DNA of 64,000 nucleotides, taken from an uncultured Collinsella sp. (lineage in GTDB: Bacteria; Actinomycetota; Coriobacteriia; Coriobacteriales; Coriobacteriaceae). The notes beneath the pieces were generated by a model that had not been told where the DNA came from, did not search any database, and was given only the letters and a program-made list of their open reading frames with translations. The translations under genes and the position numbers were made by a program. The DNA lies in NCBI GenBank assembly GCA_934654585.1, contig CAKUGF010000008.1, positions 1 through 64,000 of the forward strand, read 5' to 3'. Positions 16,098 to 25,506 of this stretch are shown here, piece by piece. Position 1 is the stretch's first letter. The number at the start of each line of letters is the position of its first letter.

Positions 16098-17288
16098 ATG
16101 GCCAAAGAGAAGTTTGAGCGCACTAAGCCGCATGTTAACATCGGCACCATTGGTCACGTCGACCACGGCAAGACCACGCTGACCGCTGCCATCACCAAGG
16201 TTCTCTCTGAGACCGAGGGCTGCAAGGCTGACTTCACTGCGTTCGAGAACATCGACAAGGCTCCCGAGGAGCGCGAGCGCGGCATTACGATCTCCGTTGC
16301 CCACGTTGAGTACGAGACCGCTGCCCGTCACTACGCTCACGTTGACTGCCCGGGCCACGCTGACTACGTCAAGAACATGATCTCCGGTGCTGCTCAGATG
16401 GACGGCGCTATCCTGGTCATCGCCGCTACCGACGGCCCCATGGCTCAGACCCGCGAGCACATCCTGCTCGCCCGTCAGGTCGGCGTTCCCTACATCGTCG
16501 TCTTCCTGAACAAGTGCGACATGGTCGACGATGACGAGCTCATCGACCTCGTCGAGATGGAGACCCGTGAGCTCCTCTCCGAGTACGATTTCCCCGGCGA
16601 CGATATCCCCGTCATCCGTGGTTCCGCTCTCGGCGCCCTCAACGGCGAGGAGAAGTGGATGGACGCCATCCGCGAGCTCATGAACTCTGTCGACGAGTAC
16701 ATCCCGACGCCCGCCCGTGACAACGACCTTCCCTTCCTGATGGCCGTTGAGGACGTTATGACCATCTCCGGCCGTGGTACTGTTGCTACCGGCCGTGTCG
16801 AGCGCGGTGAGCTCAAGCTCAACGAGCCCGTCGAGATCGTCGGCATCAAGGATACCCAGAACACCGTCGTTACCGGTATCGAGATGTTCCGTAAGTCCAT
16901 GGACTTCTGCGAGGCTGGCGACAACGTCGGTCTGCTGCTCCGCGGCATCAAGCGCGAGGACATCGAGCGCGGCCAGGTTCTCTGCAAGCCCGGTTCGGTT
17001 ACCCCGCACACCAAGTTCACCGGCGAGATCTACGTTCTGACCAAGGAGGAGGGCGGCCGTCACACCCCGTTCTTCGATGGTTATCGTCCTCAGTTCTACT
17101 TCCGTACCACCGACGTTACCGGTACGGTCAAGCTCCCCGAGGGCACCGAGATGGCTATGCCTGGTGACCACATCACCATCGAGGGCGACCTCATCCACCC
17201 GATCGCCATGGAGGAGGGCCTGCGCTTCGCTATCCGCGAGGGTGGCCACACCGTCGGTTCGGGCATCGTCTCCACGATCATTGAGTAA
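16098..17288 (+). CDS. tuf: Elongation factor Tu
   Basis: EF-Tu brings aminoacyl-tRNA to the ribosome with GTP. The 396-residue protein has all G-motifs: GHVDHGKTT (P-loop near residue 18), DCPGHADY (near 80) and NKCDMVDD (near 135), followed by the two beta-barrel domains. AAGAGGAGGG precedes ATG 16098. It follows three tRNA genes from a strong promoter, an arrangement common in bacteria, and ends at a strong terminator. Confidence 0.98.
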   Translation: MAKEKFERTKPHVNIGTIGHVDHGKTTLTAAITKVLSETEGCKADFTAFENIDKAPEERERGITISVAHVEYETAARHYAHVDCPGHADYVKNMISGAAQMDGAILVIAATDGPMAQTREHILLARQVGVPYIVVFLNKCDMVDDDELIDLVEMETRELLSEYDFPGDDIPVIRGSALGALNGEEKWMDAIRELMNSVDEYIPTPARDNDLPFLMAVEDVMTISGRGTVATGRVERGELKLNEPVEIVGIKDTQNTVVTGIEMFRKSMDFCEAGDNVGLLLRGIKREDIERGQVLCKPGSVTPHTKFTGEIYVLTKEEGGRHTPFFDGYRPQFYFRTTDVTGTVKLPEGTEMAMPGDHITIEGDLIHPIAMEEGLRFAIREGGHTVGSGIVSTIIE

Positions 17289-17315
17289 ATTAGCTCTCTG
17301 ATATAGCTGACTTAG

Positions 17316-17352
17316 AGAACCCGGCACTTATTTGGGTGCCGGGTTCTTTTCT
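17316..17352 (+). terminator. Terminator after tuf
   Basis: AGAACCCGGCAC (17316-17327) pairs with GTGCCGGGTTCT (17336-17347), followed by TTTCT. Confidence 0.92.
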
Positions 17353-17492
17353 GCAATGGATGTCGAGCCATTGCTGGTGCTGTGAGGGTCGATAGCGGTC
17401 CTGGTCGCACCGTCGATTAGCTCTCGATGGCTTCATTGATGTGTTCCAAATATGAATGGATCCACCGAGAACCAATTGACTCGAGGTTTTCG

Positions 17493-17522
17493 TTGACAGC
17501 ACTTACGTAGAGCTGATAAAGT
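17493..17522 (+). promoter_or_regulatory. Promoter of rpmG-trnW-secE-nusG
   Basis: TTGACA (17493-17498) and TAAAGT (17517-17522) are 18 bases apart. The upstream GAGGTTTTCG matches that of the tRNA-tuf promoter. Confidence 0.7.
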
Positions 17523-17567
17523 ACCAACTCGTGCCCGTACGGGGCGGAAATGAAAGGTTCAGGATAC

Positions 17568-17717
17568 ATGCGTACTCTAGTTACTCTTGCGTGCACTGAG
17601 TGCAAGCGCCGCAACTATACGACCACCAAGAACAAGTCTACTATGCCTGATCGTATGGAGATCAAGAAGTATTGCCCCTGGTGCCGTCACCACACGCTGC
17701 ACAAAGAGACTCGCTAG
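17568..17717 (+). CDS. rpmG: 50S ribosomal protein L33
   Basis: This 49-residue protein, [20 protein letters not shown] at its start, is a zinc-binding (C+) form of L33, with CTEC at residues 9-12 and CPWC at 36-39. It sits on the large ribosomal subunit. An AAAGG-type site lies upstream. It precedes tRNA-Trp and secE, the usual actinobacterial order. Confidence 0.96.
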   Translation: MRTLVTLACTECKRRNYTTTKNKSTMPDRMEIKKYCPWCRHHTLHKETR

Positions 17718-17730
17718 TCTCTAGTCACAT

Positions 17731-17806
17731 ACGCCAGTAGTTCAATTGGTAGAGCATCGGTCTCCAAAACCGAGTGTTGAGGGTTCGAGTCCTTCCTGGC
17801 GTGCCA
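17731..17806 (+). tRNA. tRNA-Trp (CCA)
   Basis: ACGCCAG (17731-17737) pairs with CTGGCGT (17796-17802), and the anticodon loop CTCCAAA gives CCA. The 3' CCA is encoded. It lies between rpmG and secE. Confidence 0.95.
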
Positions 17807-17882
17807 GTCATTATTCCGTAAGCTCCCACAAGGGGGCTTACGGTTTACTCATGTATAAGCGCATTGCGCGGAGGTAACCCAA

Positions 17883-18221
17883 ATGGCCAACAAGAAGAAC
17901 AAGAAGAAGGCTCAGCAGCCGGCACCTGCCAACAACGCTGCCGCCAACTCCAAGGTTGAGGCCAAGAAGGCCGTTGCCAAGAAGAACGAGAAGGCTGCGA
18001 AGTCCAAGAAGAATGAGAAGCCTGGTTTCTTCGCCCGCACCAAGAAGTATTTCGCTTCGGTGAAGTCCGAGATGAAGCGTGTCACGTGGCCCGATAAGAA
18101 GGAGCTCGTGAACTACTCGGTCGTCGTTTGCGCTTCTCTTATCGTCGTCGGCGTCGTCATCGCTCTGCTCGATGCTGGCTTTGGCGAGGCTCTTGCTCTG
18201 TTTTCTGGATTGAGGGGCTAA
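17883..18221 (+). CDS. secE: Preprotein translocase subunit SecE
   Basis: SecE is the small clamp subunit of the SecYEG channel. The 112-residue protein has a long Lys/Ala-rich N-terminal extension (about 45 residues), the conserved SVKSEMKRVTWPDKKELV segment and one C-terminal transmembrane helix. Actinobacterial SecE proteins often carry such basic extensions. GGAGG lies 7 bases upstream, and nusG follows after three bases. Confidence 0.95.
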   Translation: MANKKNKKKAQQPAPANNAAANSKVEAKKAVAKKNEKAAKSKKNEKPGFFARTKKYFASVKSEMKRVTWPDKKELVNYSVVVCASLIVVGVVIALLDAGFGEALALFSGLRG

Positions 18222-18224
18222 ACC

Positions 18225-18761
18225 ATGTCTAAGCGTTGGTACGTCGTTCACACTTACTCTGGATACGAGAACCGCGTTAAGTCCGATCTCGAGCACCGCA
18301 TCGAGACCATGGGCATGCAAGACCGTATCTTTGATATCGAGATTCCTATGGAGCGCGTCACCGAGATTAAAGAGGGTGGCAAGCGCGAGACCAAGGATTC
18401 CAAGATCTTCCCGGGTTATGTCCTGGTCCGCATGGAGATGGATGACGATGCATGGACGTGTGTTCGCAACACGCCCGGCGTCACCGGTTTCCTGGGCGGC
18501 AACGGCAAGCCCGCTCCGCTTTCTCGCGACGAGTACAACAAGATGACTCGTCGTCCCGGTAAGGGCGATTCGCCCAAGCGCACCTCGGTTGATATCCAGG
18601 TCGGCACGTCCGTCCGCGTCACCGATGGCCCGCTTACCGACTTTGATGGCAAGGTCTCCGAGGTTAACACCGAGGCTGGCAAGCTCAAGGTCACGCTGAT
18701 GATTTTTGGCCGCGAGACGCCGGTCGAGCTTGACTTTAACCAGGTCGCTGTCATCGCTTAA
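18225..18761 (+). CDS. nusG: Transcription termination/antitermination factor NusG
   Basis: NusG binds RNA polymerase and links it to Rho or the ribosome. The 178-residue protein has the NGN domain (RWYVVHTYSGYENRVKSDLE at residues 4-23, then FPGYVLVRME) and the C-terminal KOW domain (VRVTDGPLTDFDGKVSEVN). The start overlaps no other gene and lies 3 bases after secE. Confidence 0.97.
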   Translation: MSKRWYVVHTYSGYENRVKSDLEHRIETMGMQDRIFDIEIPMERVTEIKEGGKRETKDSKIFPGYVLVRMEMDDDAWTCVRNTPGVTGFLGGNGKPAPLSRDEYNKMTRRPGKGDSPKRTSVDIQVGTSVRVTDGPLTDFDGKVSEVNTEAGKLKVTLMIFGRETPVELDFNQVAVIA

Positions 18762-18881
18762 GTTTTCGTCCGTTCGCGCGAGCGTGCTTCTTCTGTGACT
18801 GCTCATCTCAGGAGTGCTTCTAACACGTGCGTGCTTACGATATAGCAAGTACTTCACACTCGTGATTCGAAAGGAATGACC

Positions 18882-19310
18882 ATGGCTGAGAAGAAGGTTG
18901 CCAACGTCATTAAGCTCCAGATTCCTGCTGGTGCCGCTAACCCCGCTCCTCCCGTCGGCCCCGCCCTGGGCGCTGCTGGCGTGAACATCATGCAGTTCTG
19001 CCAGGCCTTTAACGCCGAGACGCAGGACAAGAAGGGCGACATCATCCCCGTTGAGATCTCTGTCTACGAGGATAAGTCCTTCTCCTTCATCACCAAGACC
19101 CCGCCGGCGGCTCACCTCATCAAGAAGGAGCTGAACCTCAAGTCTGGTTCCGCTAAGCCCCAGGCCGACAAGGTCGGTCAGCTCTCCCAGGAGCAGCTCA
19201 CCAAGATCGCCGAGATCAAGATGCCGGACCTCAATGCCAACGACATTGACGCCGCCAAGAAGATCATCGCCGGTACCGCCCGCTCCATGGGCGTCACCAT
19301 CGCTGAGTAG
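18882..19310 (+). CDS. rplK: 50S ribosomal protein L11
   Basis: L11 forms the GTPase-associated stalk base of the large subunit. The 142-residue protein shows [20 protein letters not shown] near the N-terminus and the C-terminal RNA-binding domain ending [13 protein letters not shown] 18882 is preferred over ATG 18876 because AAAGGA is then 6 bases away and the N-terminus reads MAEKKVANV. Confidence 0.97.
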   Translation: MAEKKVANVIKLQIPAGAANPAPPVGPALGAAGVNIMQFCQAFNAETQDKKGDIIPVEISVYEDKSFSFITKTPPAAHLIKKELNLKSGSAKPQADKVGQLSQEQLTKIAEIKMPDLNANDIDAAKKIIAGTARSMGVTIAE

Positions 19311-19328
19311 CGATTTCTTTAGGTAATG

Positions 19329-19360
19329 ACGGGTGCTCCAGCCGGGGCGCCCGTTATATG
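19329..19360 (+). terminator. Weak hairpin between rplK and rplA
   Basis: ACGGGTGC pairs with GCGCCCGT, followed by TATATG. The T-tract is poor, so it may only attenuate, or it may be part of an RNA leader for rplA. Confidence 0.45.
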
Positions 19361-19427
19361 TGTGCAATAGGGCACACGATACGATGTGGGAGGGCTCACG
19401 CCCGTTTAACCACAGGAGGTAATGCAC

Positions 19428-20135
19428 ATGGCTAAGCATGGTAAGAGCTATAAGGCCGCTGCCGAGAAGATCGACCGCGCCACGCTCCACACCCCCCTTC
19501 AGGCTGCCAAGCTCGTCAAGGAGCTCGACACCGCCAAGTTCGACGAGACCGTCGAGGTCCACTTCCGTCTGGGCATCGATACTCGTAAGGCTGACCAGAA
19601 CATCCGTGGTTCCATCTCCCTGCCCCACGGCACCGGCAAGACCGTTCGTGTTGCCGTCTTCGCCGAGGGCGAGAAGGCCCGCGAGGCCGAGGCTGCCGGC
19701 GCCGACATCATCGGCTCCGACGAACTCGTCGCCCAGATCCAGAAGGGCGAGATCAACTTCGACGCCGCTATCGCTACGCCGAACATGATGGCCAAGGTTG
19801 GCCGCATCGGTAAGATCCTTGGTCCCCGTGGCCTCATGCCGAACCCCAAGCTCGGCACCGTGACCATGGACGTCGCCAAGATGGTCTCCGAGCTCAAGGC
19901 TGGCCGCGTTGAGTACCGCGCCGACCGTTATGGCATCTGCCACGTGCCCCTGGGCAAGAAGTCCTTCTCTGAGCAGCAGCTCGTCGAGAACTACGCTGCC
20001 CTGTACACCGAGATCCTGCGCGTCAAGCCCTCTTCTGCTAAGGGTAAGTACGTCAAGTCCATCTCCGTGTCTTCCACCATGGGCCCTGGCGTCAAGGTCG
20101 ATCCCGCTGTCCAGCGTGACTTCCTGGCTGAGTAA
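19428..20135 (+). CDS. rplA: 50S ribosomal protein L1
   Basis: L1 binds 23S rRNA at the E-site stalk and in many bacteria represses its own operon. The 235-residue protein has the [14 protein letters not shown] and [19 protein letters not shown] segments typical of L1. ATG 19428 is chosen over ATG 19422 because AGGAGG is 8 bases upstream. Unusually, rplJ-rplL do not follow; they lie about 35 kb away. Confidence 0.97.
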   Translation: MAKHGKSYKAAAEKIDRATLHTPLQAAKLVKELDTAKFDETVEVHFRLGIDTRKADQNIRGSISLPHGTGKTVRVAVFAEGEKAREAEAAGADIIGSDELVAQIQKGEINFDAAIATPNMMAKVGRIGKILGPRGLMPNPKLGTVTMDVAKMVSELKAGRVEYRADRYGICHVPLGKKSFSEQQLVENYAALYTEILRVKPSSAKGKYVKSISVSSTMGPGVKVDPAVQRDFLAE

Positions 20136-20171
20136 CTGTTAGTTACTGCCTGAGCAAAGCAAGCATTGCTA

Positions 20172-20211
20172 AAGAAACCCGGTTCTGCCTCGTGCAGGAC
20201 CGGGTTTCTTG
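20172..20211 (+). terminator. Terminator after rplA
   Basis: AAGAAACCCGGTTCTGC pairs with GTGCAGGACCGGGTTTCTT, a strong stem with T residues at its 3' foot. Confidence 0.9.
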
Positions 20212-20222
20212 CTATCGCGCCA

Positions 20223-20267
20223 CCAAAACCACCACAAAGGGGACAGGCACCTTTGTGGTGGTTTTGG
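20223..20267. repeat. 45-bp inverted repeat, family D, copy 1
   Basis: CCAAAACCACCACAAAGG is matched in inverse around the 9-base centre GGACAGGCA. Related copies are at 25673, 28400 and 31416. Confidence 0.9.
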
Positions 20268-20350
20268 TCCAAATGTTCGCCAGATATAGTTTCGTCTGTG
20301 TTACACTTTAGCGCGATGTAGTGAATACCCGAGGCCGAGAGGAGCCGAAC

Positions 20351-20410
20351 ATGTTCAAGAACACGCAACAGCTCCTAGGCCTAGCGCTACTAGATGGGAT
20401 AGCGCGCTAG
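20351..20410 (+). CDS. leuL: leu leader peptide, five Leu codons in 19 residues
   Basis: The short frame encodes MFKNTQQLLGLALLDGIAR. Five of its 19 codons are Leu, four of them the CTA codon, which is rare in this GC-rich DNA. GAGAGGAG lies 7 bases before the ATG. Downstream are three mutually exclusive hairpins ahead of leuA. Ribosome stalling at Leu codons when charged tRNA-Leu is scarce would favour the antiterminator. The peptide itself has no other expected function. Confidence 0.88.
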   Translation: MFKNTQQLLGLALLDGIAR

Positions 20411-20497
20411 GGTTGTAATCTCGCTATAACGATAAGTTGTACCCGGGTGCGCTATCGTCCGCCGCTTTTGGGCGTGATGAGCGACACGGGTATTTTT
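20380..20497 (+). promoter_or_regulatory. leuA transcription attenuator
   Basis: Three alternative stems are visible. Stem 1:2 pairs CCTAGCGC (20380-20387, within the Leu codons) with GCGCTAGG (20404-20411). Stem 2:3 pairs GATAGCGC (20398-20405) with GCGCTATC (20449-20456), both 8 of 8. Stem 3:4 pairs TACCCGGGTGCGCT (20440-20453) with AGCGACACGGGTA (20480-20492), followed by TTTTT. Stem 2:3 uses bases of both others, so it acts as antiterminator. Confidence 0.85.
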
Positions 20498-20561
20498 CTA
20501 TCTTGGGGCACTCCATCTCTCCTGAAAGCCATCTGTATCTCAGGCCTATCAGGAGGAAATC

Positions 20562-22097
20562 ATGAGCCGTAAAATCGCAATCTTTGACACCACTCTGCGC
20601 GACGGAGAGCAGTCTCCCGGCGCCAGCATGAATACCGAGGAAAAGCTCGTTATCGCTCGCCAGCTCGTGCGCATGAACGTGGACGTTATCGAGGCGGGCT
20701 TTCCGATCTCGAGCCCCGGTGATTTTCGCTCGGTGCAGGAGATCGGCAAGATTGCGGGCGACCGTTGTACGATATGCGGCCTCACCCGTGCGGTGGACAG
20801 GGACATCGAAGTAGCCGCAGAAGCCCTCAAAACGGCTCAGAGGCCCCGTATCCACACCGGTCTGGGTGTGAGCCCCAGCCATCTGCGCGACAAGCTCCAT
20901 ATGACCGAGGACGAGGCTATTGAGCGCGCCATCCACGCCGTGAAGCATGCTCGCAAGTTTGTTGACGACGTTGAGTTTTATGCCGAGGACGCGGGTCGCT
21001 CCGATCAGGACTTCCTCGTTCGCATTATCGAAGCGGCGGTCAAGGCCGGCGCCACGGTCGTGAACATTCCCGACACCACGGGCTACAACATGCCCTGGGA
21101 GTTTGGCGCCCGCATTCGTGACCTGCGCGAGCGCGTTGCCGGTATCGAAGATGTCACGATCTCGGTCCACACCCATAACGACCTGGGCATGGCCACCGCG
21201 CTTGCGCTCGAGGCCGTTCGCAACGGCGCGACGCAGATTGAGTGCACGATCAACGGCCTGGGCGAGCGCGCGGGCAACACGGCGCTCGAAGAAGTCGTGA
21301 TGGCCATGAAGATGCACGAGCAGGATCTGGACGCACACACCGACATCGTGACGACCGAGCTCACGCGCGCCTCCAAACTCGTCAGCTCTATTACCGGCAT
21401 CAACGTGCAGCCCAACAAGTCCATCGTGGGCGCCAACGCTTTTGCCCACAGCTCGGGCATCCATCAGGACGGCGTGCTCAAGGCGCGTGATACCTACGAG
21501 ATCATCGATCCCAAAGACGTGGGCGCCGCCGGTTCCGAGATTATCCTTTCGGCGCGCTCGGGTCACGCGGCGCTGCGCCATCGCCTCGCCGAGCTGGGTT
21601 ATACCTTTGGCGACGAGGAGTTCGAGGCCATTTACCAGCGCTTCCTGGAGATTGCCGACCAAAAGAAGGAAGTCTTTGACGAGGATCTGGAGTCGATGAT
21701 CCAGGAGCGTCAGCGCGAGGTCAAGGCGATCTACGCGCTCGATGCGCTTCAGGTTTCCTGCGGCGACCCGCTCATTCCCACGGCCACGGCGACCATTACG
21801 GACGAGGAGGGCGAGACCCACGTGGTGTGCTCAACGGGCGCCGGCCCGGTCGACGCGGCGTATAAGGCGGTCGATAAGGCAATTTCTGCCCATGGCGAGC
21901 TGACGGAGTTTAACGTCAAGGCCATCACGCGCGGCATCGATGCCATCGGCGAGGTAACGGTGCGTATTACCGCCGAGGACGGCAATATCTACACCGGGCG
22001 CGGCGCGGACACCGACATTATCGTGAGCTCGGCCAAGGCTTACATCAACGCCATCAACCGCATGATCCAGACCAATCGCTCCAAGGCGGGCAAGTAA
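20562..22097 (+). CDS. leuA: 2-isopropylmalate synthase
   Basis: LeuA condenses acetyl-CoA with 2-oxoisovalerate, the first committed step of leucine synthesis, in the cytoplasm. The 511-residue protein begins with [16 protein letters not shown] (residues 7-22), has the HTHNDLGMA metal site near residue 205 and NGLGERAGN, and ends in the allosteric LeuA dimer domain that senses leucine. AGGAGG precedes the ATG. The upstream attenuator adds control by leucine supply. Length and motifs fit the bacterial long form. Confidence 0.96.
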   Translation: MSRKIAIFDTTLRDGEQSPGASMNTEEKLVIARQLVRMNVDVIEAGFPISSPGDFRSVQEIGKIAGDRCTICGLTRAVDRDIEVAAEALKTAQRPRIHTGLGVSPSHLRDKLHMTEDEAIERAIHAVKHARKFVDDVEFYAEDAGRSDQDFLVRIIEAAVKAGATVVNIPDTTGYNMPWEFGARIRDLRERVAGIEDVTISVHTHNDLGMATALALEAVRNGATQIECTINGLGERAGNTALEEVVMAMKMHEQDLDAHTDIVTTELTRASKLVSSITGINVQPNKSIVGANAFAHSSGIHQDGVLKARDTYEIIDPKDVGAAGSEIILSARSGHAALRHRLAELGYTFGDEEFEAIYQRFLEIADQKKEVFDEDLESMIQERQREVKAIYALDALQVSCGDPLIPTATATITDEEGETHVVCSTGAGPVDAAYKAVDKAISAHGELTEFNVKAITRGIDAIGEVTVRITAEDGNIYTGRGADTDIIVSSAKAYINAINRMIQTNRSKAGK

Positions 22098-22139
22098 CGA
22101 TATCCGGCAGGGCGCAAGCCCGCATGAGAGGGGAATCAC

Positions 22140-23405
22140 ATGGCACGTTCCATGACCGTAGCAGAAAAGATTTTGGCAGCACACGCGGGTTTGGATGAGG
22201 TCAAGCCGGGCCAGCTGGTCGAATGCGACCTGGACATTGTGCTCGCCAACGACATTACCGCGCCTATCGCGATCGACGTCTTTCGCGAGCTGGGTGCGAC
22301 CGAGGTGTTCGATCGCGATCGCATTTGTCTGGTGCCCGACCACTATGCGCCCAACAAAGACATCAAGAGCGCCGAGCAGACCAAAAAGATGCGCGATTTT
22401 GCGCACGAGCAGCATGTGACGCATTACTACGAGCAGGGGTGCGCAGGCATCGAGCATGCCCTGCTGCCCGAGCGCGGCGTGGTAGTGCCGGGCGACCTGA
22501 TCATCGGTGCCGATTCGCATACCTGCACCTATGGCGCGCTGGGTGCGTTCTCGACGGGCGTGGGCTCGACGGATGCCGGTGTGGGCATTGCGACGGGTCG
22601 CGCGTGGTTTAAGGTGCCGCCGACGATTCGCTTTGAGATTAACGGCGAGCTCGCGGACGGCGCCACGGCCAAGGACATCATCTTGCACATCATCGGCATA
22701 ATCGGCGTGGACGGGGCTCTCTACCAGGCTATGGAGTTTGCCGGTAGCACCATCGAGGGCCTTTCGATGGAAGGCCGTATGACCATTTCGAATATGGCGA
22801 TCGAGGCGGGCGGCAAGGCCGGCATTATCGAGGTCGATGACGTCGCGCGCGCCTGGCTCAAGGGTCGTTGTGAGCGCGAGTACGTGGAGTATCATGCCGA
22901 TTCGGATGCCGAGTATGCTGAGGTCATTACCATCGACGCCGCCGACATTAAGCCGTGCGTGTCGTGGCCGCATCTGCCGAGCAACACCCATCCGGTGAGT
23001 GAGAGCCGCCATATCACGATTGACCAGGCGGTCATCGGTTCGTGCACCAATGGCCGCATCGAGGACATGCGTGCGGCTGCCGAGGTCATGCGCGGCCATA
23101 AGGTTGCCGACGGCGTGCGCTGCATCGTGATTCCGGCGACGCAGGCGGTCTTCCGTCAGTGCATGCAGGAGGGCCTGACCGACATCTTCCTGGAGGCCAA
23201 CTGCGTGTTCTCTACGCCCACGTGCGGTCCGTGCCTGGGTGGTTATATGGGCATCCTGGCGGCGGGGGAGCGGTGTGTCTCCACGACCAACCGAAACTTT
23301 GTCGGGCGCATGGGCGACCCCACGTCCGAGGTCTATCTGGCCTCGCCGGCTGTTGCTGCGGCTTCTGCCGTGGCGGGGCATATCTGCTTGCCGTCTGACC
23401 TGTAA
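22140..23405 (+). CDS. leuC: 3-isopropylmalate dehydratase, large subunit
   Basis: With LeuD this aconitase-like enzyme isomerises 2- to 3-isopropylmalate using a 4Fe-4S cluster. The 421-residue protein has GADSHTCTYGALG (near residue 122), IGSCTNGRIEDM (near 297) and TPTCGPCLGGYMG (near 359), which supply the three cluster cysteines. The length fits the shorter LeuC type. GAGAGGGGA lies upstream. The gap to leuD is almost 400 bases and is filled with hairpin repeats. Confidence 0.95.
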   Translation: MARSMTVAEKILAAHAGLDEVKPGQLVECDLDIVLANDITAPIAIDVFRELGATEVFDRDRICLVPDHYAPNKDIKSAEQTKKMRDFAHEQHVTHYYEQGCAGIEHALLPERGVVVPGDLIIGADSHTCTYGALGAFSTGVGSTDAGVGIATGRAWFKVPPTIRFEINGELADGATAKDIILHIIGIIGVDGALYQAMEFAGSTIEGLSMEGRMTISNMAIEAGGKAGIIEVDDVARAWLKGRCEREYVEYHADSDAEYAEVITIDAADIKPCVSWPHLPSNTHPVSESRHITIDQAVIGSCTNGRIEDMRAAAEVMRGHKVADGVRCIVIPATQAVFRQCMQEGLTDIFLEANCVFSTPTCGPCLGGYMGILAAGERCVSTTNRNFVGRMGDPTSEVYLASPAVAAASAVAGHICLPSDL

Positions 23406-23439
23406 GGGCTACGGGGCCCTTCGACCTTTGCTCGCTACT

Positions 23440-23500
23440 GCGGACAGTCCTGGCTCGCACGGAGGCCACATTAAGTGGCCTCCGGCTCGTGCGGAACTCG
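23440..23500 (-). repeat. TTAAT-loop hairpin element, family G, copy 1
   Basis: On the minus strand GCACGAGCC, GGAGGCCAC, TTAAT, GTGGCCTCC and GTGCGAGCC follow in order: a 9-bp stem with a 5-base loop, extended by GCAC/GTGC with a one-sided bulge. The flanks read GAGTTCC and AGGACTGTCC, as in the copies at 23687 and 54514. It starts about 40 bases after leuC. Confidence 0.85.
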
Positions 23501-23664
23501 CGGCGGACGAAATACCCAAGACCCTGCTGCGATGAGGTCTGACATGACATGTTCGCCACGGTAGGGGCTGCAGTACTGCCGAGTGGGGCCAGATGGACCC
23601 GCGCCGTGGAAAGGTCTTATCTGATATTGAAGCATGAGCTTTTTTGTAGTCGAAACGAGAACGA

Positions 23665-23770
23665 GGGATTTGATATTTGCTTGCGTTGAGTTCCGCACGA
23701 GCCGGAGAGCACTTAATGTGCTCTCCGTGCGAGCAGGACTGTCCGAATAAGCAAGTAAATATCAAATCCC
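23665..23770 (+). repeat. TTAAT-loop hairpin element, family G, copy 2, inside a second inverted repeat
   Basis: The inner part is GCACGAGCC, GGAGAGCAC, TTAAT, GTGCTCTCC, GTGCGAGC. Compared with copy 1 two stem pairs differ and both strands changed together. Outside, GGGATTTGATATTTGCTTGC (23665-23684) is matched 19 of 20 in inverse at 23751-23770. Copies 1 and 2 face each other across about 190 bases in which I see no gene. Confidence 0.85.
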
Positions 23771-23799
23771 CCACATCCCATTTTTGAACGGAGAACGAT

Positions 23800-24312
23800 A
23801 TGAACTTTGAAGGATCGGTTTTTAAGTACGGTCGTGACGTCGACACGGATGTGATTATTCCGGCTCGTTATCTCAACTCGTCGGATCATGCGCACCTGGC
23901 TGCTCATGCGATGGAGGACATTGATCCCGCGTTTGCCAGTACGGTGAAGCCTGGTGACATCATTGTGGCTGAAGAGAACTTTGGTTGTGGTTCTTCGCGT
24001 GAGCATGCTCCGGTTGCTATTAAGGCTGCGGGAGTGTCGTGCGTCATTGCTAAGAGCTTCGCTCGTATTTTCTATCGCAATGCCATTAATGTGGGTCTGC
24101 CCATTATGGAGTGCCCTGAGGCCGTCGATGCGATTCGTGCTGGCGACATCGTGAAGGTCGATACCGAAGCTGGCGTTATCACAAATGGGCGCACCGGCGA
24201 GACCTTTACGGCTGAGCCGTTTCCGCCGTTTATTGCCGAGATTATCGAGGCTGGTGGCCTGGTCGCGCGCACGCGTGCCAAGATTGCTGCGGCAAAGGCT
24301 CAGGAGGCGTAG
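23800..24312 (+). CDS. leuD: 3-isopropylmalate dehydratase, small subunit
   Basis: LeuD supplies the swivelling substrate-binding domain of the isomerase. The 170-residue protein has [19 protein letters not shown] near the N-terminus and [13 protein letters not shown] (residues 57-69), which contacts substrate. AACGGAGAA precedes the ATG. The length matches the short LeuD type that pairs with a 420-residue LeuC. It lies seven bases before leuB. Confidence 0.95.
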   Translation: MNFEGSVFKYGRDVDTDVIIPARYLNSSDHAHLAAHAMEDIDPAFASTVKPGDIIVAEENFGCGSSREHAPVAIKAAGVSCVIAKSFARIFYRNAINVGLPIMECPEAVDAIRAGDIVKVDTEAGVITNGRTGETFTAEPFPPFIAEIIEAGGLVARTRAKIAAAKAQEA

Positions 24313-24318
24313 GCGATT

Positions 24319-25491
24319 ATGACGGTCAAGTTGGAAAATCCGTTTGCAAGCGGGCCGAGTAGCGAGAGCTGGAGCTGCAACGTGAAGAAGAACTATAAGA
24401 TTTGCTGCCTTCCGGGTGACGGCATTGGGCCCGAGGTTATTGCCGAGGGCAAGAAAGTGCTGGCTGCCGTGGGAAAGCGTGCTGGCGTCGAGTTTGCCTT
24501 CGAAGACCATCTAATCGGCGGCGCGGCGATTGATGCGTGTGGTGATCCGTTGCCTACCGAAACTCTTGCGGCGGCGAAGGCGTCTGACGCGGTGTTGCTG
24601 GCATCCGTAGGTGGCCCTAAGTGGGATTCGACTGATCCGACGGCTCCGCGTCCCGAACAAGGCCTGCTGCGCATCCGCAAGGAGCTCGGCCTCTATACCA
24701 ACCTTCGTCCCGTCAAGATCTACGATGCACTGGCCGGCGCGTCGACGCTTCGCCCCGAGATCATCAAGGGCGTTGACATGGTGCTCGTCCGCGAACTCAC
24801 CGGTGGTATTTACTTTGGCAAGCACGAGCGCTTCTACGATGAGAGCGGTGCGGGCGCCAGCGGTACTGCCGGCCAGCGCGCGGTCGACGTGATGGAGTAC
24901 CGCGAGTACGAGATCGAGCGCATTGCTCGTCGGGCGTTCGAAGCGGCTCGCAAGCGTCGCGGTAAGGTGACGAGCGTGGATAAGCGCAACGTGCTGGAGA
25001 CGAGCCGCATGTGGCGCGAGATCGTGCATCGCGTGCATGATGGGGAGTACTCCGATGTGCAGCTCGAGGACCTGCTCGTCGACAACGCCGCCATGCAACT
25101 CATCAACCGACCGGCGGACTTTGACGTCGTGGTGACGGAGAACATGTTCGGCGATATCTTGTCCGACGAGGCGGCGCAGATTACGGGCTCACTCGGCATG
25201 CTCGCCTCTGCCTCGCTGGGCGATGGCGTGTCGCTGTTCGAGCCGAGCGCCGGCAGCGCGCCCGATATCGCGGGGCTCGGCATCGCCAACCCGCTCGCGC
25301 AGATTCTCTCCGCGGCAATGTTGCTCACCTATGCGCTCGACATGGGCGAGCAGGCGGCTTGGATTGAAAATGCCGTGGCACGTGTGCTCGACGAAGGCTG
25401 GCGCACCCGCGACATCGCCGATGCCAACACCCCGGCCGACAAAATCCTCGGCACCGCGGCAATGGGAGACAAGGTCGTCGCCGCGCTGTAG
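24319..25491 (+). CDS. leuB: 3-isopropylmalate dehydrogenase
   Basis: LeuB oxidises and decarboxylates 3-isopropylmalate with NAD and Mg2+. Motifs are ICCLPGDGIGPEV, VRELTGGIYFGK, ENMFGDILSDEAA and the NAD site GSAPDIAGLGIANP. As called the protein is 390 residues, about 25 longer than usual, with a serine-rich N-terminal extension. ATG 24319 has AGGAGG 11 bases upstream (inside the leuD end); GTG 24382 would give the usual length and has GGAG 7 bases before it. The start is therefore uncertain. The leu cluster ends here. Confidence 0.93.
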   Translation: MTVKLENPFASGPSSESWSCNVKKNYKICCLPGDGIGPEVIAEGKKVLAAVGKRAGVEFAFEDHLIGGAAIDACGDPLPTETLAAAKASDAVLLASVGGPKWDSTDPTAPRPEQGLLRIRKELGLYTNLRPVKIYDALAGASTLRPEIIKGVDMVLVRELTGGIYFGKHERFYDESGAGASGTAGQRAVDVMEYREYEIERIARRAFEAARKRRGKVTSVDKRNVLETSRMWREIVHRVHDGEYSDVQLEDLLVDNAAMQLINRPADFDVVVTENMFGDILSDEAAQITGSLGMLASASLGDGVSLFEPSAGSAPDIAGLGIANPLAQILSAAMLLTYALDMGEQAAWIENAVARVLDEGWRTRDIADANTPADKILGTAAMGDKVVAAL

Positions 25492-25506
25492 TGCTTGCCG
25501 TCAAAC

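Noticed and set aside
17838..19943. A 701-codon minus-strand open frame, and similar ones opposite tuf, cysS and leuA
   Set aside because: They are shadows of highly biased codons in real plus-strand genes.
23500..23690. A mobile gene between the two facing family G hairpins
   Set aside because: The interval is only about 190 bases and has no plausible reading frame.
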